Shown here in pieces: positions 10,456-22,600 of a stretch of 64,000 nucleotides of DNA; within the stretch, counting starts at the first letter, position 1, and each line of letters starts with the position of its first letter. Location of the stretch: contig BDIU01000338.1 in NCBI GenBank assembly GCA_002118135.1, positions 191 through 64,190 on the forward strand, given 5' to 3'. The notes under the pieces are model-generated. The model did no database searches, was not told where the DNA came from, and worked only from the letters and a program-made list of their open reading frames with translations. The position numbers were made by a program, and so were the translations under genes. Origin of the DNA: Trebouxia sp. TZW2008. Taxonomy: Eukaryota > Chlorophyta > Trebouxiophyceae > Trebouxiales > Trebouxiaceae.

Positions 10456-12985
10456 CTATATGCGGCACACCAGAACACCGTGATCATTGCCAAGATTGCT
10501 TTCACATGCGGCTGCATTTGGGATGGAGGTCACCAAGTACGCATGCCCATCACCCGGTTTGCCGTTGCCGCACTCAGCATACAGAGTGTCTGAATCACAG
10601 TCATAAGCAATGCTCCCGCAGGTCTCCTTGTAGTTCTGCAATGCAGTGACAAAATTCGGAGACTGAAAAGGTGTTACTGTAATGCAGTGTGGCTGAAGAG
10701 TGCACGTGTTGTTACCATGCCAGAACATCAGCAATACAGGTGCAAGCTGTGTGCCCTGTCAGCAAGCGCCACATGCTGGTAATACCCATGATGCTTCAGT
10801 GCCATACTAGCATGCTGCAACACCATGTGGCATCAGCAGCTATGCAGCCAAAACATAATAAGTGTTGCAGTGCACTTGCCAGCTTGCCAGTCTGGACCTT
10901 ATCAGAAGGCAAACTTACTGATGCTGATGCTGTCAGAAGTAGATACAAGCAAGGGGTCAAAGCATTGGCACAGAAGCCAATTTTTTCATGCTGCACATCT
11001 GGTATGAACGCACGACAAACAATGTAAGAAAGAGGTGACTCACCCCATCTGGAGCTTCCACGCCAGATGAGTCAATCTTGGAGTTGTAAGAGAATGTTGA
11101 GTGACATCCTGAAGCTGAATCAGAGCTGTCACTGTCTGGAATGTCTTGGCACTTGAGCACACCCCACACATTCATGATCTCGCCATCACAATCGCTGGCT
11201 TGAGACAGGCTACTGTAGTTGAAGGCATGCGCCTCATCCACGTTTGGCTTGTTGTTGCCACAGTATGCAGTCAAAGTGTCGGAGTTGCAGTCATACGCAA
11301 TCTGCTTGCAGGTTTCCTTGTAGTTCTGCAGTGAAAATTCAAGTGTGACTCAAGTAACTCAAGTGACTCAAGCGTGAGTTTGTCTGCAATTTTGTGCTGT
11401 GATTGCAGGCCAGATGTTCACAGAGTACTGTGCATATAGTCAGTGTTGCACACAGAATGGCAGCTGACCGCATAAAGCCAACAAGCAAATGTCCATAGCG
11501 TTACAAGCAAAGAGAGAGCACTTGTGCAAATCAGACATGCAGCTACATCATTGCACTAGATGCGCAACAAGTCACAATGATGGTGAAATCAGCATGACTA
11601 CCCGGATTCCCGTGCGTATGCTGACAGCAAATTGCTTGCATGGGATAAGGTCATCACAAGGCAATCCATATTTTCCAGCGTCAGGCACAGCGCTGCCAGC
11701 TTTTGCACTCTGAAGGTCAAAATCAAACTTGCTTTGTGAGCCATGCTGTCTCACCCCATCAGGAGCAGAAGCGCCAGTCTTGTCCAAGTAGGAGATGTAG
11801 TAGTTGGGGCCCTGGCCACAGGGGGTAGTGATCCCCCCACCAGGGGTAGGGGTCTGTTGGGGAGCTGGAGAGGCAGAAAGTGGAGAGCCCCCACTGGACG
11901 ATGGCGTTGATCTCGCGGGGCTTGCTGTGGGGGCTGACTTGGGGGCAGCTGCACTTGGGGATGGCGCACCAGCTGCATGCAGCCACAAGCAGTGTGATGA
12001 TGGAGTGTGCAACACCGTTATCAAGAGAACCAGGAGGGAAAACAAGGAGGGACTGCTGCTGCATCTTTGCATTGACTTGAGGGCACTTGGCCAACTGCAA
12101 TGAGCTGCAACAGCATCCTACATGATGTCATGGCAGATTTGCAAGCAGCTGCATCAAGTTCATCAAATTCACATACAAAAACAGGCAATGCCATCTGGGT
12201 CAAACAATCATTGAATGTGCTTGCAGACAGTCAAATGCATGCATGCACTAGTTGCAACAGGTGCATAAGGCAAGGCTGCAAAGCATGATAAGCAGACACT
12301 CAACCACCTGCCACATTGCAGGTTATGCAGTTGCCGTACCTGATATCACAGGCTGACACTGCCAGAAGTATTCGCTGTGGCGCTGGCATTCATTGTTGGC
12401 TGGGCAGCATTTATATTGGCTGTCTGAGCAGGTCTGACTGCCTTGATTGGAGCAGGTTTTGCCTCCGCACTGACCATAGGTGGCTGCACAGGCACCATCC
12501 AGCAGCTTTCTTGGATTAGGAGTAGCTGCAACTCCTGCAGAGCGTCAGCTGTCAGGACTGCTAAGCTTTGAGTCGCAACATGTGCTCGCTTTTGATGTCC
12601 CGTGGTGCGGTCCGCGAGCGGCGCGTCAGCATAGTGCGACAGTGCAAATCGTCGGAGCTGTGCTGTGCTGCTTGAAGTGGCGTGTGCTCGACAAATTGCA
12701 GAGTTGTCACATTTCGTTCAAGCTGCCGTGTGAACTTGCACAGCTCTGCAGTGTTGCGCACATGTGGGCATGCAGTAAAGCGTAGATATGCCGTGTGAGA
12801 CTCGCTGAACAGTGGAAACATGGCCCAAGCCTATCAAAAGCAATGGGCACGCGCTGATAAGTCGAGCCGCAGCTTTGTAGTCGCGACGTCAATCTTGTTG
12901 AGGAAACTGCAGGAGATTCACCGGTCAGTGCGCCAAACATCAATGCTACACAGGTGAACCTCCATAGGAGACGCCGTGAAGTCAT
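10456..12985 (-). CDS. Secreted CBM1-like plus cyanovirin-N homology (CVNH) protein, 5-6 exons
   Basis: Exons 12985-12922, 12534-12340, 11972-11755, 11325-11044 and 10635-10456 have fully matching phases and give about 312 aa. An optional 36-codon exon at 11709-11602 also fits. Exon 1 encodes a signal peptide (MTSRRLLWRFTCVALMFGAL). Exon 2 carries a Cys-rich module with YGQCGG, paired Cys, an aromatic FWQC near its end and about eight Cys, resembling the CBM1 cellulose-binding fold. Exon 3 is an Ala/Pro/Ser/Thr linker. Exons 4 and 5 each begin with NYKETC and IAYDC, then L-x-A/E-x-CGN, matching the CVNH pattern (compare NFIETC and LAAEC of cyanovirin-N); exon 4 continues with MNVWGVLKC. CVNH domains are mannan-binding lectins. 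Extracellular carbohydrate binding is inferred. An alternative start at 12072 with a hydrophobic N-terminus was rejected because it falls in intron 2 of the phase-consistent model. Confidence 0.65.
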
Positions 12986-13146
12986 CGCAAAACCGCTAGG
13001 GCTCTGTATTAAAGTGGGACGAAGCGCTGACAGATGCCGATACAAGCGCAGGGCAAAGGGCGGGAGGGCCTGTGCGCAAGCTTGTATACGGAGGGAACTA
13101 GGAGAGGCGAGGTAAAAGCTGAAAGCATGCAGTGTATCCGTGTACG

Positions 13147-13155
13147 TATATATAC
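13147..13155 (-). promoter_or_regulatory. TATA-like box upstream of the CVNH gene
   Basis: A TATATATAC element reads on the minus strand about 160 bp upstream of the CVNH ATG at 12985, within a CpG-richer segment. Its position suits a TATA box with a UTR of 100 bp or more. No transcript evidence is available. Confidence 0.35.
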
Positions 13156-13800
13156 CGCCATGTCGAGATCGCCAAGGTCAGCGATCGGAGCTGTTCGCAG
13201 CGATTGGAAGTCGGATTCTTGTCATGACACGTGATCTGCAGCATGACTCATGAGACCACTTCAACAGCACTCTTCCTGGTGCGAGCCTGGTTCAAGCTTC
13301 CTGATTCGAAGCTTGTGTAGCACATATCAAGCTCAGGATCCACTGTGAAAGCAACCGCAGAGGGTTGTTACAAGGACGTACGTGCGCAAATTGCAGGATC
13401 TGCATGCATGGCTCATGATCATGACATGAACGCAGTACTAAATTAGTACTGAATGCGGCATGTATGGCACATCACGTGTTACAAATGCAAAGAATGTTGA
13501 TTTCGAAGAGGAGCTACAGCTGTTGAATGATTCAATGCAGCAACGACTGATCAGGCTGCACAAATGTTGATGTCGCAATCGCCATGACACAAAATACAAG
13601 CAAAATTAATAAGTGGGCATGCAGTGAAGGCAAGAATCTACATGGTAACGCTAAATCTGACAAGTTACCCCTCAAGAAACACAGCTATTCTACACAGCCT
13701 CAAGCTCTTTTAGCTTGGCAAGCTTTGCATGGCAACCTTGTCACATGCTGCAAATGCAGCATCAAAAAAAAAATTGCTGCAGGTGCTTCACAGAATGCCT
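13156..13800. other. Spacer between the CRTISO-like and CVNH genes, with a perfect palindrome
   Basis: No coding frame is supported. A 19-bp perfect palindrome (CAGTACTAAATTAGTACTG) lies at 13433-13451, with 9-bp arms around a single base. The rest is unremarkable and should include the 3' UTR of the CRTISO-like gene and distal promoter of the CVNH gene. Confidence 0.5.
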
Positions 13801-16800
13801 CTAGCAACCAGCTTCATCAAGCATTTTCCAATGGTCCCAGATGGGCACAAGGCTGTTTGCTGCAACAGCCCCGCTGGCAGCGACAGCTGGCAAGCCAATG
13901 CCTGGGAATGTTGAGTCACCACACGCTAATAGACCAGGGATCTTGGTCTTCTGAAAAGGAAAAGTCCCCTCTCCAGCTTTGATACCTGGGCCGTAGGTTC
14001 CATTATGCCGCCGCAGGAAGTGTCTGTGTGTCAACGGTGTCCCCACCTGCAAGCGCACCATAGCAAATGTATCTGAGCGCTGTCACATCTGCACTTGCTG
14101 ACATCAGCTCATGTGCAAATTGACACTCGAGATGTAATTGATCAACACATGAAATATCAGAAACCGTGTGATCTGCCCAGCTTGCAAAGCAAATCTTTGC
14201 AAGGATGTCATACTTACAGCTGCAGCTTTCGACCAGGCAAAACACTCTTCTGCGCTCTGCCTCTTTGCAAGTCTGTTTTGTCTTTCTTGGGACCAACACA
14301 GGATGGAGGAAAAGATACCAGGAAGTCCAAGAGGAAGTCGACAGGGAGGTGCTTTGACAAAACAACACAAGCCTTACTATGGAGGCACATAATACGCAAC
14401 TCTTCTCCTGTCACTGGTTGCCATTTGCATCAGAGTGACTGCTCACCATCTGAATTTCACAACGCTTCCTGATGTCAGGAATCACTTTCTCGACAGCTTT
14501 CCACAGCACTTGGCTGCGTTCCTCTTTCAATTTCTCGTACTCAGATGTGCCCTGCTTCATATTCTGCCAGATCTCAAAAGGCTCTGTAGCTGGCAGGTAG
14601 GCATGCAGGGTGTGTTTGCCCTTGGGGGCGAGGCTGGGGTCCATTACTGAGGCTATTGATACCAGCACCACGTTCTGCTCTGAGTCCACCCCATGATCCC
14701 AGGTGTTGACGATGATGTGATGCAATTCTAGGTCATCAAGACCTGCAAACACATGACACTTGCTTCCTTTGGGCTTTTTGGGGCTAGGCTGGGGTCCGCT
14801 CCTGAGGCAATTGACAGCCGCACCACAATTTGCTTTGAGTTTGCTCATGATCCCAGGTGTTGACTATGAGTGATGCAGCTCAACATCATCAAGGCCTGCA
14901 ATGGCGCAGCGTTGAGATTCCTTCAAGTCTGTGAAAATCCCATGAAGTGCATGAGCCAGAATGTTGACGCCAGCGCCATGCTGTGTTTTGTGGGCACTCT
15001 GTTCTCCCATTGTTGATCACAATTGGTGCTGGTTCACGCTCACAGCCCATGTACAGCACTGCTTCAATGAGCTGACAGGGCCTTTGATCACTTGTTCATT
15101 TTCTGAGGCGTGACAGCATCACTTTCATACATAGTGCAGCGCAACCCATGTGTATCGAGCTCTACAATGTTGTGATTGCCCCGCAAATCTCAGGCTTGGA
15201 GCACAACGGTGTTGTTGGTGAGGCGCCAATCACATGATATATGAGGTGCTCAAGCATTCAGGCAGAGGGTTGGTGAGTCACCTGTGGCGTCAAAGCCCAG
15301 ATGGAGATGCATAAAGCTTCTGTTCATGGGCGTTTCAGCTGCCTGCTGCTGCATGTCCTTGGGCCGCGCCTCTGCAGGAAGAAGGCGAAGAGTGTCCCAC
15401 ATGGACGCATTGGACACCACTGCCTACACAATGCAAGATATCAGCTCAGCAGAGTCTGTCTGTGTGATGAAAGCAAAAGGGTGTCCCAGATCGACGCATT
15501 GAGCGCCACAGCCTGCACAATGCAACCACATTGGTCAAGATTCTGAGAAGTCTGACCTCATAAGTAGTACCCTAGATGCCCAGCACAGGCATCAAGGAAA
15601 ATATTAAAAACTGCATACCATAGAGAAATCATTTGAGGAGGCAGGCTCTGTACCGAGGAAGCTTACTTTGTATGCATTAGCATGCAGTACAGATGTATGC
15701 TTGACATTGCTGCAGTTCAGCTTGGAACACACATGGGCAGACCCTGTCTTATGGCCAGCATCCGCATGATCAAGCAGCAGAAAGCAAGATTGCAAAGGAT
15801 TGTCTCAGACACTTCAGAGGTGCTACCTTGCGCGTTTTAATGACCTGCCCAGACTTGAGCACAACGCCTGTGGCGCGTCCCCTTTCCATCAGCACATGAT
15901 CCACATGTGCATTCAGCTGGATTTTGCCACCGTACTTCTTCACACCTCTGCAAATCAACGGACAATGAGTGCAGGTTGGTGACAACATACACCAAGGATG
16001 CGCTATTCAGAGCATACAAGCACATTGTCACAGGATGCTATCCACGGCACACTGCTTTGCGTTGCTTTGAAACTGCATACTTGTACTCCACTGTGATGGC
16101 ACTGATGCATCACACGAGCGCATGACAGCCTTTGTCCAGAACATGTGTTTCAAAGCAACAGAAGTGAACAGCAGCACAGGCTGTGAATCGCACAGATTGC
16201 TTGATGAAGGGAAGAAGATGCGCTTGACAGATACAGGACCCAGCAATATCTGGAGGCACAAACCTGACCTATAAGCAGTTGATGGCAAGGCCGCATGCAC
16301 GGCTGAAAGCTTCAGGATGCAGCAATTGGGAAGCACGTGTTTTTGTGACATGCTTAAACCCCGATGATGACCAGGCTTTGCATCTTTCACATCAAGTACC
16401 TGACTTGTGACATGCTTGATAAGTGCACTGATTATAGCTTGTGATGGCTGCAAAAAATGCATTGAATGTGGTTCGTGGCATACTTGACAAGTGCATCAAT
16501 CTTGACTTGCAACATACTGGGCACGTGCATAATTCAGAGGTCGTAAGAGGTGCACTGAGCAGGCTTTGTGGCATACATGACAAGTGCGTCAACCATGGCT
16601 CGTGACAACTCAACAAATGCATGAATCAGGGGTTGTGCAAGTGCGTTGACTGCAATAGATGCATTGTAATTGATCTGTAACATACTTGACAAGTGCATTG
16701 ACCATGGCTTGGCTGCCGCCTCTAGGGAACTCCAGGGATGAGTCAGGGCGGTACCACTCATTGAACATGAAGGCCACCTCAGCTGCAATGGTGCCGTTGG

Positions 16801-19402
16801 CTGGCAGGCCAGACAGCAGGAAGCACAGCAAGTCCAGCCAGTTCAGCACAAACTTGTCTGTGATGACGCCGTCTGTCACCTGCATCAGGAATGTGAGTTC
16901 AAGCATGAAGACCGCTTCAGCTGCAATGGTGCCATTGGTGAGCAAAACAGACAGCAGGGGGAACAGCAGGTCCAGCCAGTTCTGCACAAACTTGTCTGTG
17001 ATGACAGCGTCTGTCACCTGCGCCAAGAAGTGATTGTTTAAGCCCCCCATTCTCATTTCAGAAATGATGATGACAATAAAGCTTCAACCCACAATTCAAT
17101 GCGCATGGATTTAGACAAGGCTTTTGTCTGCATACTGACTCAAGATAGGCGATATCTGCGGTAAGGCTGGTCTTGAACAGGGGAACATCGACTTGGTGAC
17201 GGAGCCAAATCTGAGGGTCAACTTAATCTAATAGTGCAACATTTGTGGCAGTGTTGAAAGGTACAACACAAAAGCCCCTTGCTTGCATCTTGAACCAGTA
17301 GGAAATCAACATGACTGATGCCAAGAGTATACTATGAGCATTTGGCAAAACATCTGGCCCTCCTGAGCAGAGCCTTGGCAGGGATCTGGCAACAGCAGTG
17401 ACAGCCACTCCAGGGTCTGCCCTGAAAGCAATGTGGGTTACTGCATGGGTCAACAGCATCAGTACTGACCTTTGAAAAAGGTCCAACGAGCTTCAAGGCG
17501 TCTGGTCCTCCTGAGAACAGCCTGGGCAGGAATCTGGCGACAGCAGTGAGAGCCACGCCAGGGTCTGCCCTGATAGCAATTGGGGGCACTGCAGCCGCAG
17601 CTTTTGCCAAGGGCTTCATCAGCTTTTGCAGCTTTGCCCAGTCATCTACGCCTTTCTGACCGCTCACCTTCTCCAAGACCTCATAGAACTGGTCATTGCC
17701 TACCTGCAACAAATGAACTGATTGGATTGAGATGCCTTATGTTGACACATTTCAAGAGCCCAGGCAGGTAATGGCAATGTGGACCACTTCAGCGGCAGCT
17801 TTTGCTGGAGGCTTCATCAACTTTTGCAGCTTTGCCCAGTCATCGATGCCTTTCTGACCGCTCACCTTGTCCAGCACCTCATAGAACTGGCCATTTCCTA
17901 CATACAGTAGAAAACATTGTTGAGTTGAGGTGCCTTGGAATGTGGTGCTGCAGCAAAGACAGCCCGAGTCGTCAAGCTCTGGCTTGTTGGCATAGACTTC
18001 ACATATGCATGCTACAACTCACACTGCCCTTCAAAGAGACAAGAAGTGGTTGCAGCATGAAGCCATTTGACCAGAACTACTAAGACATCTTGGCATGTTG
18101 CAGGCTTTGGGCAGACCTTTGAAGAGTGTGTGGCACAAGGTCTGAACTAGTCACGAAGAGGCATAACGTTAAGCGCTGTGGCTGCACAGACGCTGGTTGT
18201 TGATCGAGCCTTCACCAAGCACCTGAACACCACTGCCTTGAGTCAACCCAATCGATATGCTTTCTAGATGCAAACTGCTTTGTGTGTTGGCAGCTCTATC
18301 TCAGTTCGGAATGGTATGCTGCAGAGGCAACTTCTTACCTTACCTGAGTCAGGAACTCTCCCTCAGGCAGAATGACGTTCCACTGGTTGTACTTGATCAG
18401 GTCCAGAGGCTCATCAATGGCTTTCAGAACTAAGGCAAGCGGGTTGGCTGAGGGTCCTGTGCCTGACATGCCTGAGTATAAGGAGGGCCCAGACTCAAAG
18501 TGGTAGCCCTTCTGCACCCAAGCATGGGCTGCGCCGCCTGGGATGTTGTGGCTCTCACATACCGTCACCTGAAGCAGGGCAAATGTACATGAAAAGGGCT
18601 GGCAGACATGCGTATGCTTGTAATAATTCACCCTGAAATTGAAGCTTGTCAAGCTGCTAAAGGAAGGATGTCTAGACATGACAAGAAACACGTGCGTGTG
18701 CTGCATTGTCTGGGGTGTTGTGGCTCTCACATGCAGTCACCTGAAGCAGGTTGACTGCCGATTCTTGATCAATCAATGAGTTTTTGCTGTCTTAAACAAC
18801 CTACAGGGGCCTCATACAGGTAAAGTCAGGGGTCGACAAATGTTCTAGATATCATCACTATGTCTGGAAAATTATTCAATGATAGCAACATTAGCAGACG
18901 AGTATTCACTGTTGCTTTGATCGAAGCTAACATGCTAGTGTAGATAGATAGTTCTGCTGCAGTTTGATTGCAAGACATTCATGGACAAGCAATCATTGAC
19001 TCAACAGGGCCTACTGTGACATGTCAAAGATTGCAAAGACAACGCCATGGTTCAGAGTGCAGGAAACAGCTCTGCATGCAGACTGACCTTGAGCCCATAC
19101 TTTGCCAGCAGCGCTGCACAGCATAAGCCGCCGACGCCAGATCCGATGACCACAACATCTGTCTCTTGCGCTGTTTGCTGTGAATACCGTGGTCGCTCAA
19201 CTGTGCTTCCGGTTGCGTGGGCGTTGCATGCTGTGGAGGTGCAGCTCGAGCTCTCTCGACAAGGACGTTCGGAGCTCAGAACTCTGTCGCTTTTGCGGTC
19301 ATCCGGAAGATGAAGTCTGGGCTGCCTCAAAGTGCCGCTTGGTCTGTATGAGGTGCGCATGCAGTTAGTCGGAACGGTGCTTTGCAAGTGGAGAACGTGC
19401 AT
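13801..19402 (-). CDS. CRTISO-like FAD-dependent oxidoreductase (carotenoid isomerase family), 8 exons, about 590 aa
   Basis: Exons 19402-19088, 18568-18344, 17703-17470, 16879-16686, 15947-15827, 15423-15282, 14742-14447 and 14046-13801 have matching phases. The N-terminal ~75 residues are Ser/Thr/Arg-rich, like a plastid transit peptide. An ADP-binding motif, GSGVGGLCCAALLAKYG, follows near residues 87-103. Next are CESHNIPGGAAHAW, the KYGGKIQLNAHVDHVL segment and VVSNASMWDTL. The end carries VGTPLTHRHFLRR and the FAD-contact block LLACGDSTFPGIGLPAVAAS. The order and C-terminus match the plant CRTISO-like branch (At1g57770 type) better than CRTISO itself. CRTISO proteins convert poly-cis to all-trans lycopene in plastids; the substrate of this branch is less certain. 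Several exons have partial tandem copies beside them. The gene is head-to-head with the Pol I factor gene. Confidence 0.85.
14755..14925 (-). repeat. Degenerate upstream copy of CRTISO-like exon 7
   Basis: Minus-strand sequence beginning after a CAG at about 14918 reads GLDDVELHHS then a stop. It mirrors the real exon start GLDDLELHHIIV at 14742 and keeps the acceptor, but the frame is broken. Confidence 0.6.
15424..15525 (-). repeat. Upstream partial copy of CRTISO-like exon 6
   Basis: A first copy reads (CAG) AVALNASIWDTLLL and then runs into a stop. The functional exon reads AVVSNASMWDTLRLLP from 15423. The acceptor and about 45 nt of exon are duplicated about 90 bp upstream in transcription order. 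Confidence 0.65.
16380..16710 (-). repeat. Minisatellite-like ladder of CRTISO-like exon 4 donor copies
   Basis: The exon 4 end (GTCAATGCACTTGTCAA then GTATGT) recurs in degraded form about five to six times, near 16680, 16630, 16570, 16485 and 16405. The recurring words are 'CACTTGTCAAGTATG' and 'TGCATT..GCAG'. Period is roughly 60-90 bp. The first copy, at 16686, is the functional one in the model. Confidence 0.6.
16880..17017 (-). repeat. In-frame tandem duplicate of the start of CRTISO-like exon 4 (138 nt)
   Basis: Two consecutive copies encode VTDAVITDKFVQNWLDLL and VTDGVITDKFVLNWLDLL. Both begin directly after a CAG acceptor in phase 0, and the interval stays open across both. Use of the upstream acceptor would insert 46 extra residues. 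The downstream acceptor (16879) gives the family-typical length. Confidence 0.75.
17335..17890 (-). repeat. Flanking partial copies of CRTISO-like exon 3
   Basis: The functional exon (17703-17470) is preceded by a copy of its 5' half at about 17887-17790 (GNGQFYEVLDKVSGQKG, acceptor in the wrong phase). It is followed by a copy of its 3' half at about 17440-17345 (FRADPGVAVTAVARSLPRL, no valid donor). All three share near-identical stretches. Confidence 0.7.
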
Positions 19403-19653
19403 GCTGTGCTGAGGGCTGGCGAGCACGCTCCAATGCGCCAACTGTTGTTGACAGACTTCAAGGAAGCCAAAGGTACTTGTGAGTTCTCGCGGCCCTATCG
19501 GTGCTGCAAGCTTGGACTCGCCACGAGTTGAGAATATACGTGTTTGTTTGAATGTGGCCTCAATTGCAGAGGGACTAAAGATGGTTTCGGAGCTGATGCA
19601 TCAGTCAGTCAATTGACCGTACTCGCGCAACGTCGCTTTGACCAGCTGCTGCA
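19403..19653. promoter_or_regulatory. Bidirectional CpG-rich promoter region
   Basis: About 250 bp separate the predicted ATG of the CRTISO-like gene (19402, minus) from that of the Pol I factor gene (19654, plus). CpG density is high compared with either gene body. No clear TATA box is seen. Confidence 0.45.
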
Positions 19654-22600
19654 ATGGACCAAATCATGCGCGATGTTTGCGCAGCAGAACCTTTTGGTAG
19701 GTCACGCTATTCAGCAGGCGCATCCCGAGGGCAGCGCGGGCTTGGCAAGGCCGTAGCTGCGTTGCGCACAGCTGTAGACTGTCACAGATACGCGCCGATC
19801 AGCGGTGACATCAGGCGTCAACACCTAAGCACACACGTCAAGTCAGGGCAAATGCTCTCAATCTGCGTGTCAGTCATAACGTCGCACGATAGGTCAACAA
19901 TCGGAAAATAATGAGCCTTGACGCCACAGCACTGAAAGCAGCCCATAGCGGAGGTATCGGACTGCACGGAAGCTTCCTGCACGCAGGGTATGTTGATCCT
20001 CCAAAGCAAATGTCGTTAGAACTTTGTGAACCCGCCTTGAGAGGGGAATGCATATGATCACTGCACGTGCAGGCTGCAATCACCACAGCTCAAGCGTGTC
20101 TGGGAGGAGACCAATGCAGGACAGCTTTGCAGCCCAGACACAAGCTGGCTGCCAACAAGAGAGCTGCCATGTGCAGCATGGCTTTCTCCGTCAGAGCTGC
20201 TTGCTCCTTTCAGGTTGTACACGGCTTTCCATCTTATCTGTGCTGTGAGCATGGTCTGCATTGAAAAGCAGACATCTCTGTATCAAATCAATCAATGACA
20301 AGGCTTGATATCAGAAATGACTGAAGGCATGCTGTGGCGCCGCCAAGCAGCATGTGCATGTAATGCGCACCAACTTCAGCCCTGCAGCCTCAAGCTTATG
20401 TTCACCTAGAGCTGCATGGATCAAGCACTAGCAAATAAAGCCTGCATGCTTGCTGAGGCCTCCTAATTTTCCACACAGGCCATACAGTGTGATTGAGGAG
20501 CAGATGAAGTGGTTCAACGGCAAATTCCCAGATACAGACGTCCCAAGGGATCTGCTCCGGAGCCATTTGTCAGAGGTCCTCAATCCTGACGTCATGGATC
20601 AACAGAGCTCCTGCCTGGGGAACAGAGTTGCAGCTGTTCAAGTGGGCCGGCAGTCTTTGGTGTTCAGCTGTTGTGGATCAGCAGGTCAAATGGTCACCCT
20701 GAATGTGCTGAAGCATCAGGCAGGCAATGTCCAGGTGTGCATTCCGTGAATCCCTGTCGTTGCTTTGTTCCAGACATGCCGGTCACAACTTTGTCTTAAG
20801 CTCTCAGTGGCGTAGGTCATGCTGTTTCAGGACCAACAGTCAAGCTGTTGCCTGTTGCGATTGCTGCATCAGGCTAGAGAACGTGTGAGAGACATTGCAC
20901 ATAGTGGTGCAGTAAAGCTCAGCCAGCAGCCGTTGCATAGTGGTGGTCTTGATAAACTGAAGTGAATCATGCTGATGCAGAAACAGGAACTGAAGTCTTA
21001 GACTTCAAATACTACTCAAGCTGATTCGTGATTTGCTTGATTGTCTCAATGTTTGATCAGGTTTTGACTCACGCAACCAGACTTGTTGGCTGGCCAGCGT
21101 GTGATCTTTCTCTCTATAGCTTCTCGATAGAGATGTTACAGTGTGGTTGTTCTTGCAGTGTGAACAGCAGCTACAGATTGACACTAGCAAGCCAATTCAG
21201 CAAGTGACTGTCAGCAGCAGAGCAGACCCTCTGGGTGAAAATGACAGCAGTACAGAAGCTCAAGTGATGGTTGCTGCCAGGGGCCCCCACCAGATTGCCA
21301 TCATGCGTGCAGTACATCACAACAACAGCAGGTAACTTGCTCAAGACTTACAGCGCGTCTGCAGAAGCCATGATTCAAAGAATTTCTGAGCAGCCCACTT
21401 CTGCTCATGCCTCTGAGCTGGGCATGAGCACCTGGTGAAGCTGTCGTCAATGTAGGTTCAGGAAAGACACTACTGTCTAATGCTTTGAAGTGGACTGTAT
21501 GCATTGTGTGAACACAGGCAGCATTTCAGATGATGACTGCTGCGCTGTCTAGCAACCCTGCCTGCGCCGAACCAACACAAGCAAACTCTGCACTTTTGTG
21601 GTATGACGTTGACTGCTTATAAATGCTGCGTACGGTCTCATGTGCCAAGAAATGTACAGCAGCACAAATCTATGATGCAGAAACTGGACCTGGCTGGTAC
21701 CAACTGCGTCTCATCAGCACAAAAGAGAGATCAAGGAGATCACAGCATCACTTTTGCTTGCAAATCCATAGCTGCATACACTCACACAGGCTCACCTAGC
21801 AGCATAGCAGAATGATTTGAGACACAGTAACAGCAGTAGCGCTGGCGTGACAGCTTTACAGGCATGCTTTGTTCCTGATGATTTTGCTGATTGTCCTAGT
21901 TGTTGTGCTGTAGGTACAATTTCTGAGTTGTAGCCCATGTAAAAAGCAAAGCAGCTGTCCAACATGTCGGCTGGAGTCTTCTTTGCCCTGCCAAGCATCA
22001 CAGCTTGACGCACTTGTTCAAGATGCTTTTGCTGAAGGTCCTGGTTGTTGTACAGAAGGGGGGACTTCCAGCTAGTTGCCACATTGAAGAGCAAAGCAGC
22101 CGTGAGCCATGTAACCTGGATCCCCTTGCTGTCCTGCCAAGCATTCACAGCTTTGTTAGCATGCTTGGTTCATGATGCTTTTGCTGAAGGTCCTGATTGT
22201 TGTAAACAGGTGGGACTTGCAGCTAGTTGCCATTGTGAGAAGCAAGGCAGGTGTGAGCCATGTGACCTGGAACCCCTTCCTGCCCTGTCAAGCAGCCTTC
22301 TCCTGTGAAGATGGCTCCCTACACATCCTGGTGGTTACTAATCAGCCTACAGATGTTCCGCAAATGAGTGTGCAGGTGAGTATGAATGCAGTTCAGACCA
22401 GGTTATCGGATCGGGCTAGGATTCAGGACAGACTATAAAAGCACTCCCTCACACTTCTGGTCTGATCATTTTGTCTGTTCATAAATAACATCATTGCTCA
22501 TCTCATTACAAAAACGTGCATGCAAAGCTCACAACATCAAAATGATGTATTTGTTGTCGTGTTGTTTTGTTTTGTTTTGTTTTGTTTTGTTTTGTTTTGT

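Noticed and set aside
11755..12072. Start at 12072 with a hydrophobic, signal-like N-terminus for the CVNH gene
   Set aside because: The phase-consistent model puts the signal peptide at 12985 and a Cys-rich exon at 12534-12340 upstream. The 12072-11973 stretch then falls in intron 2.
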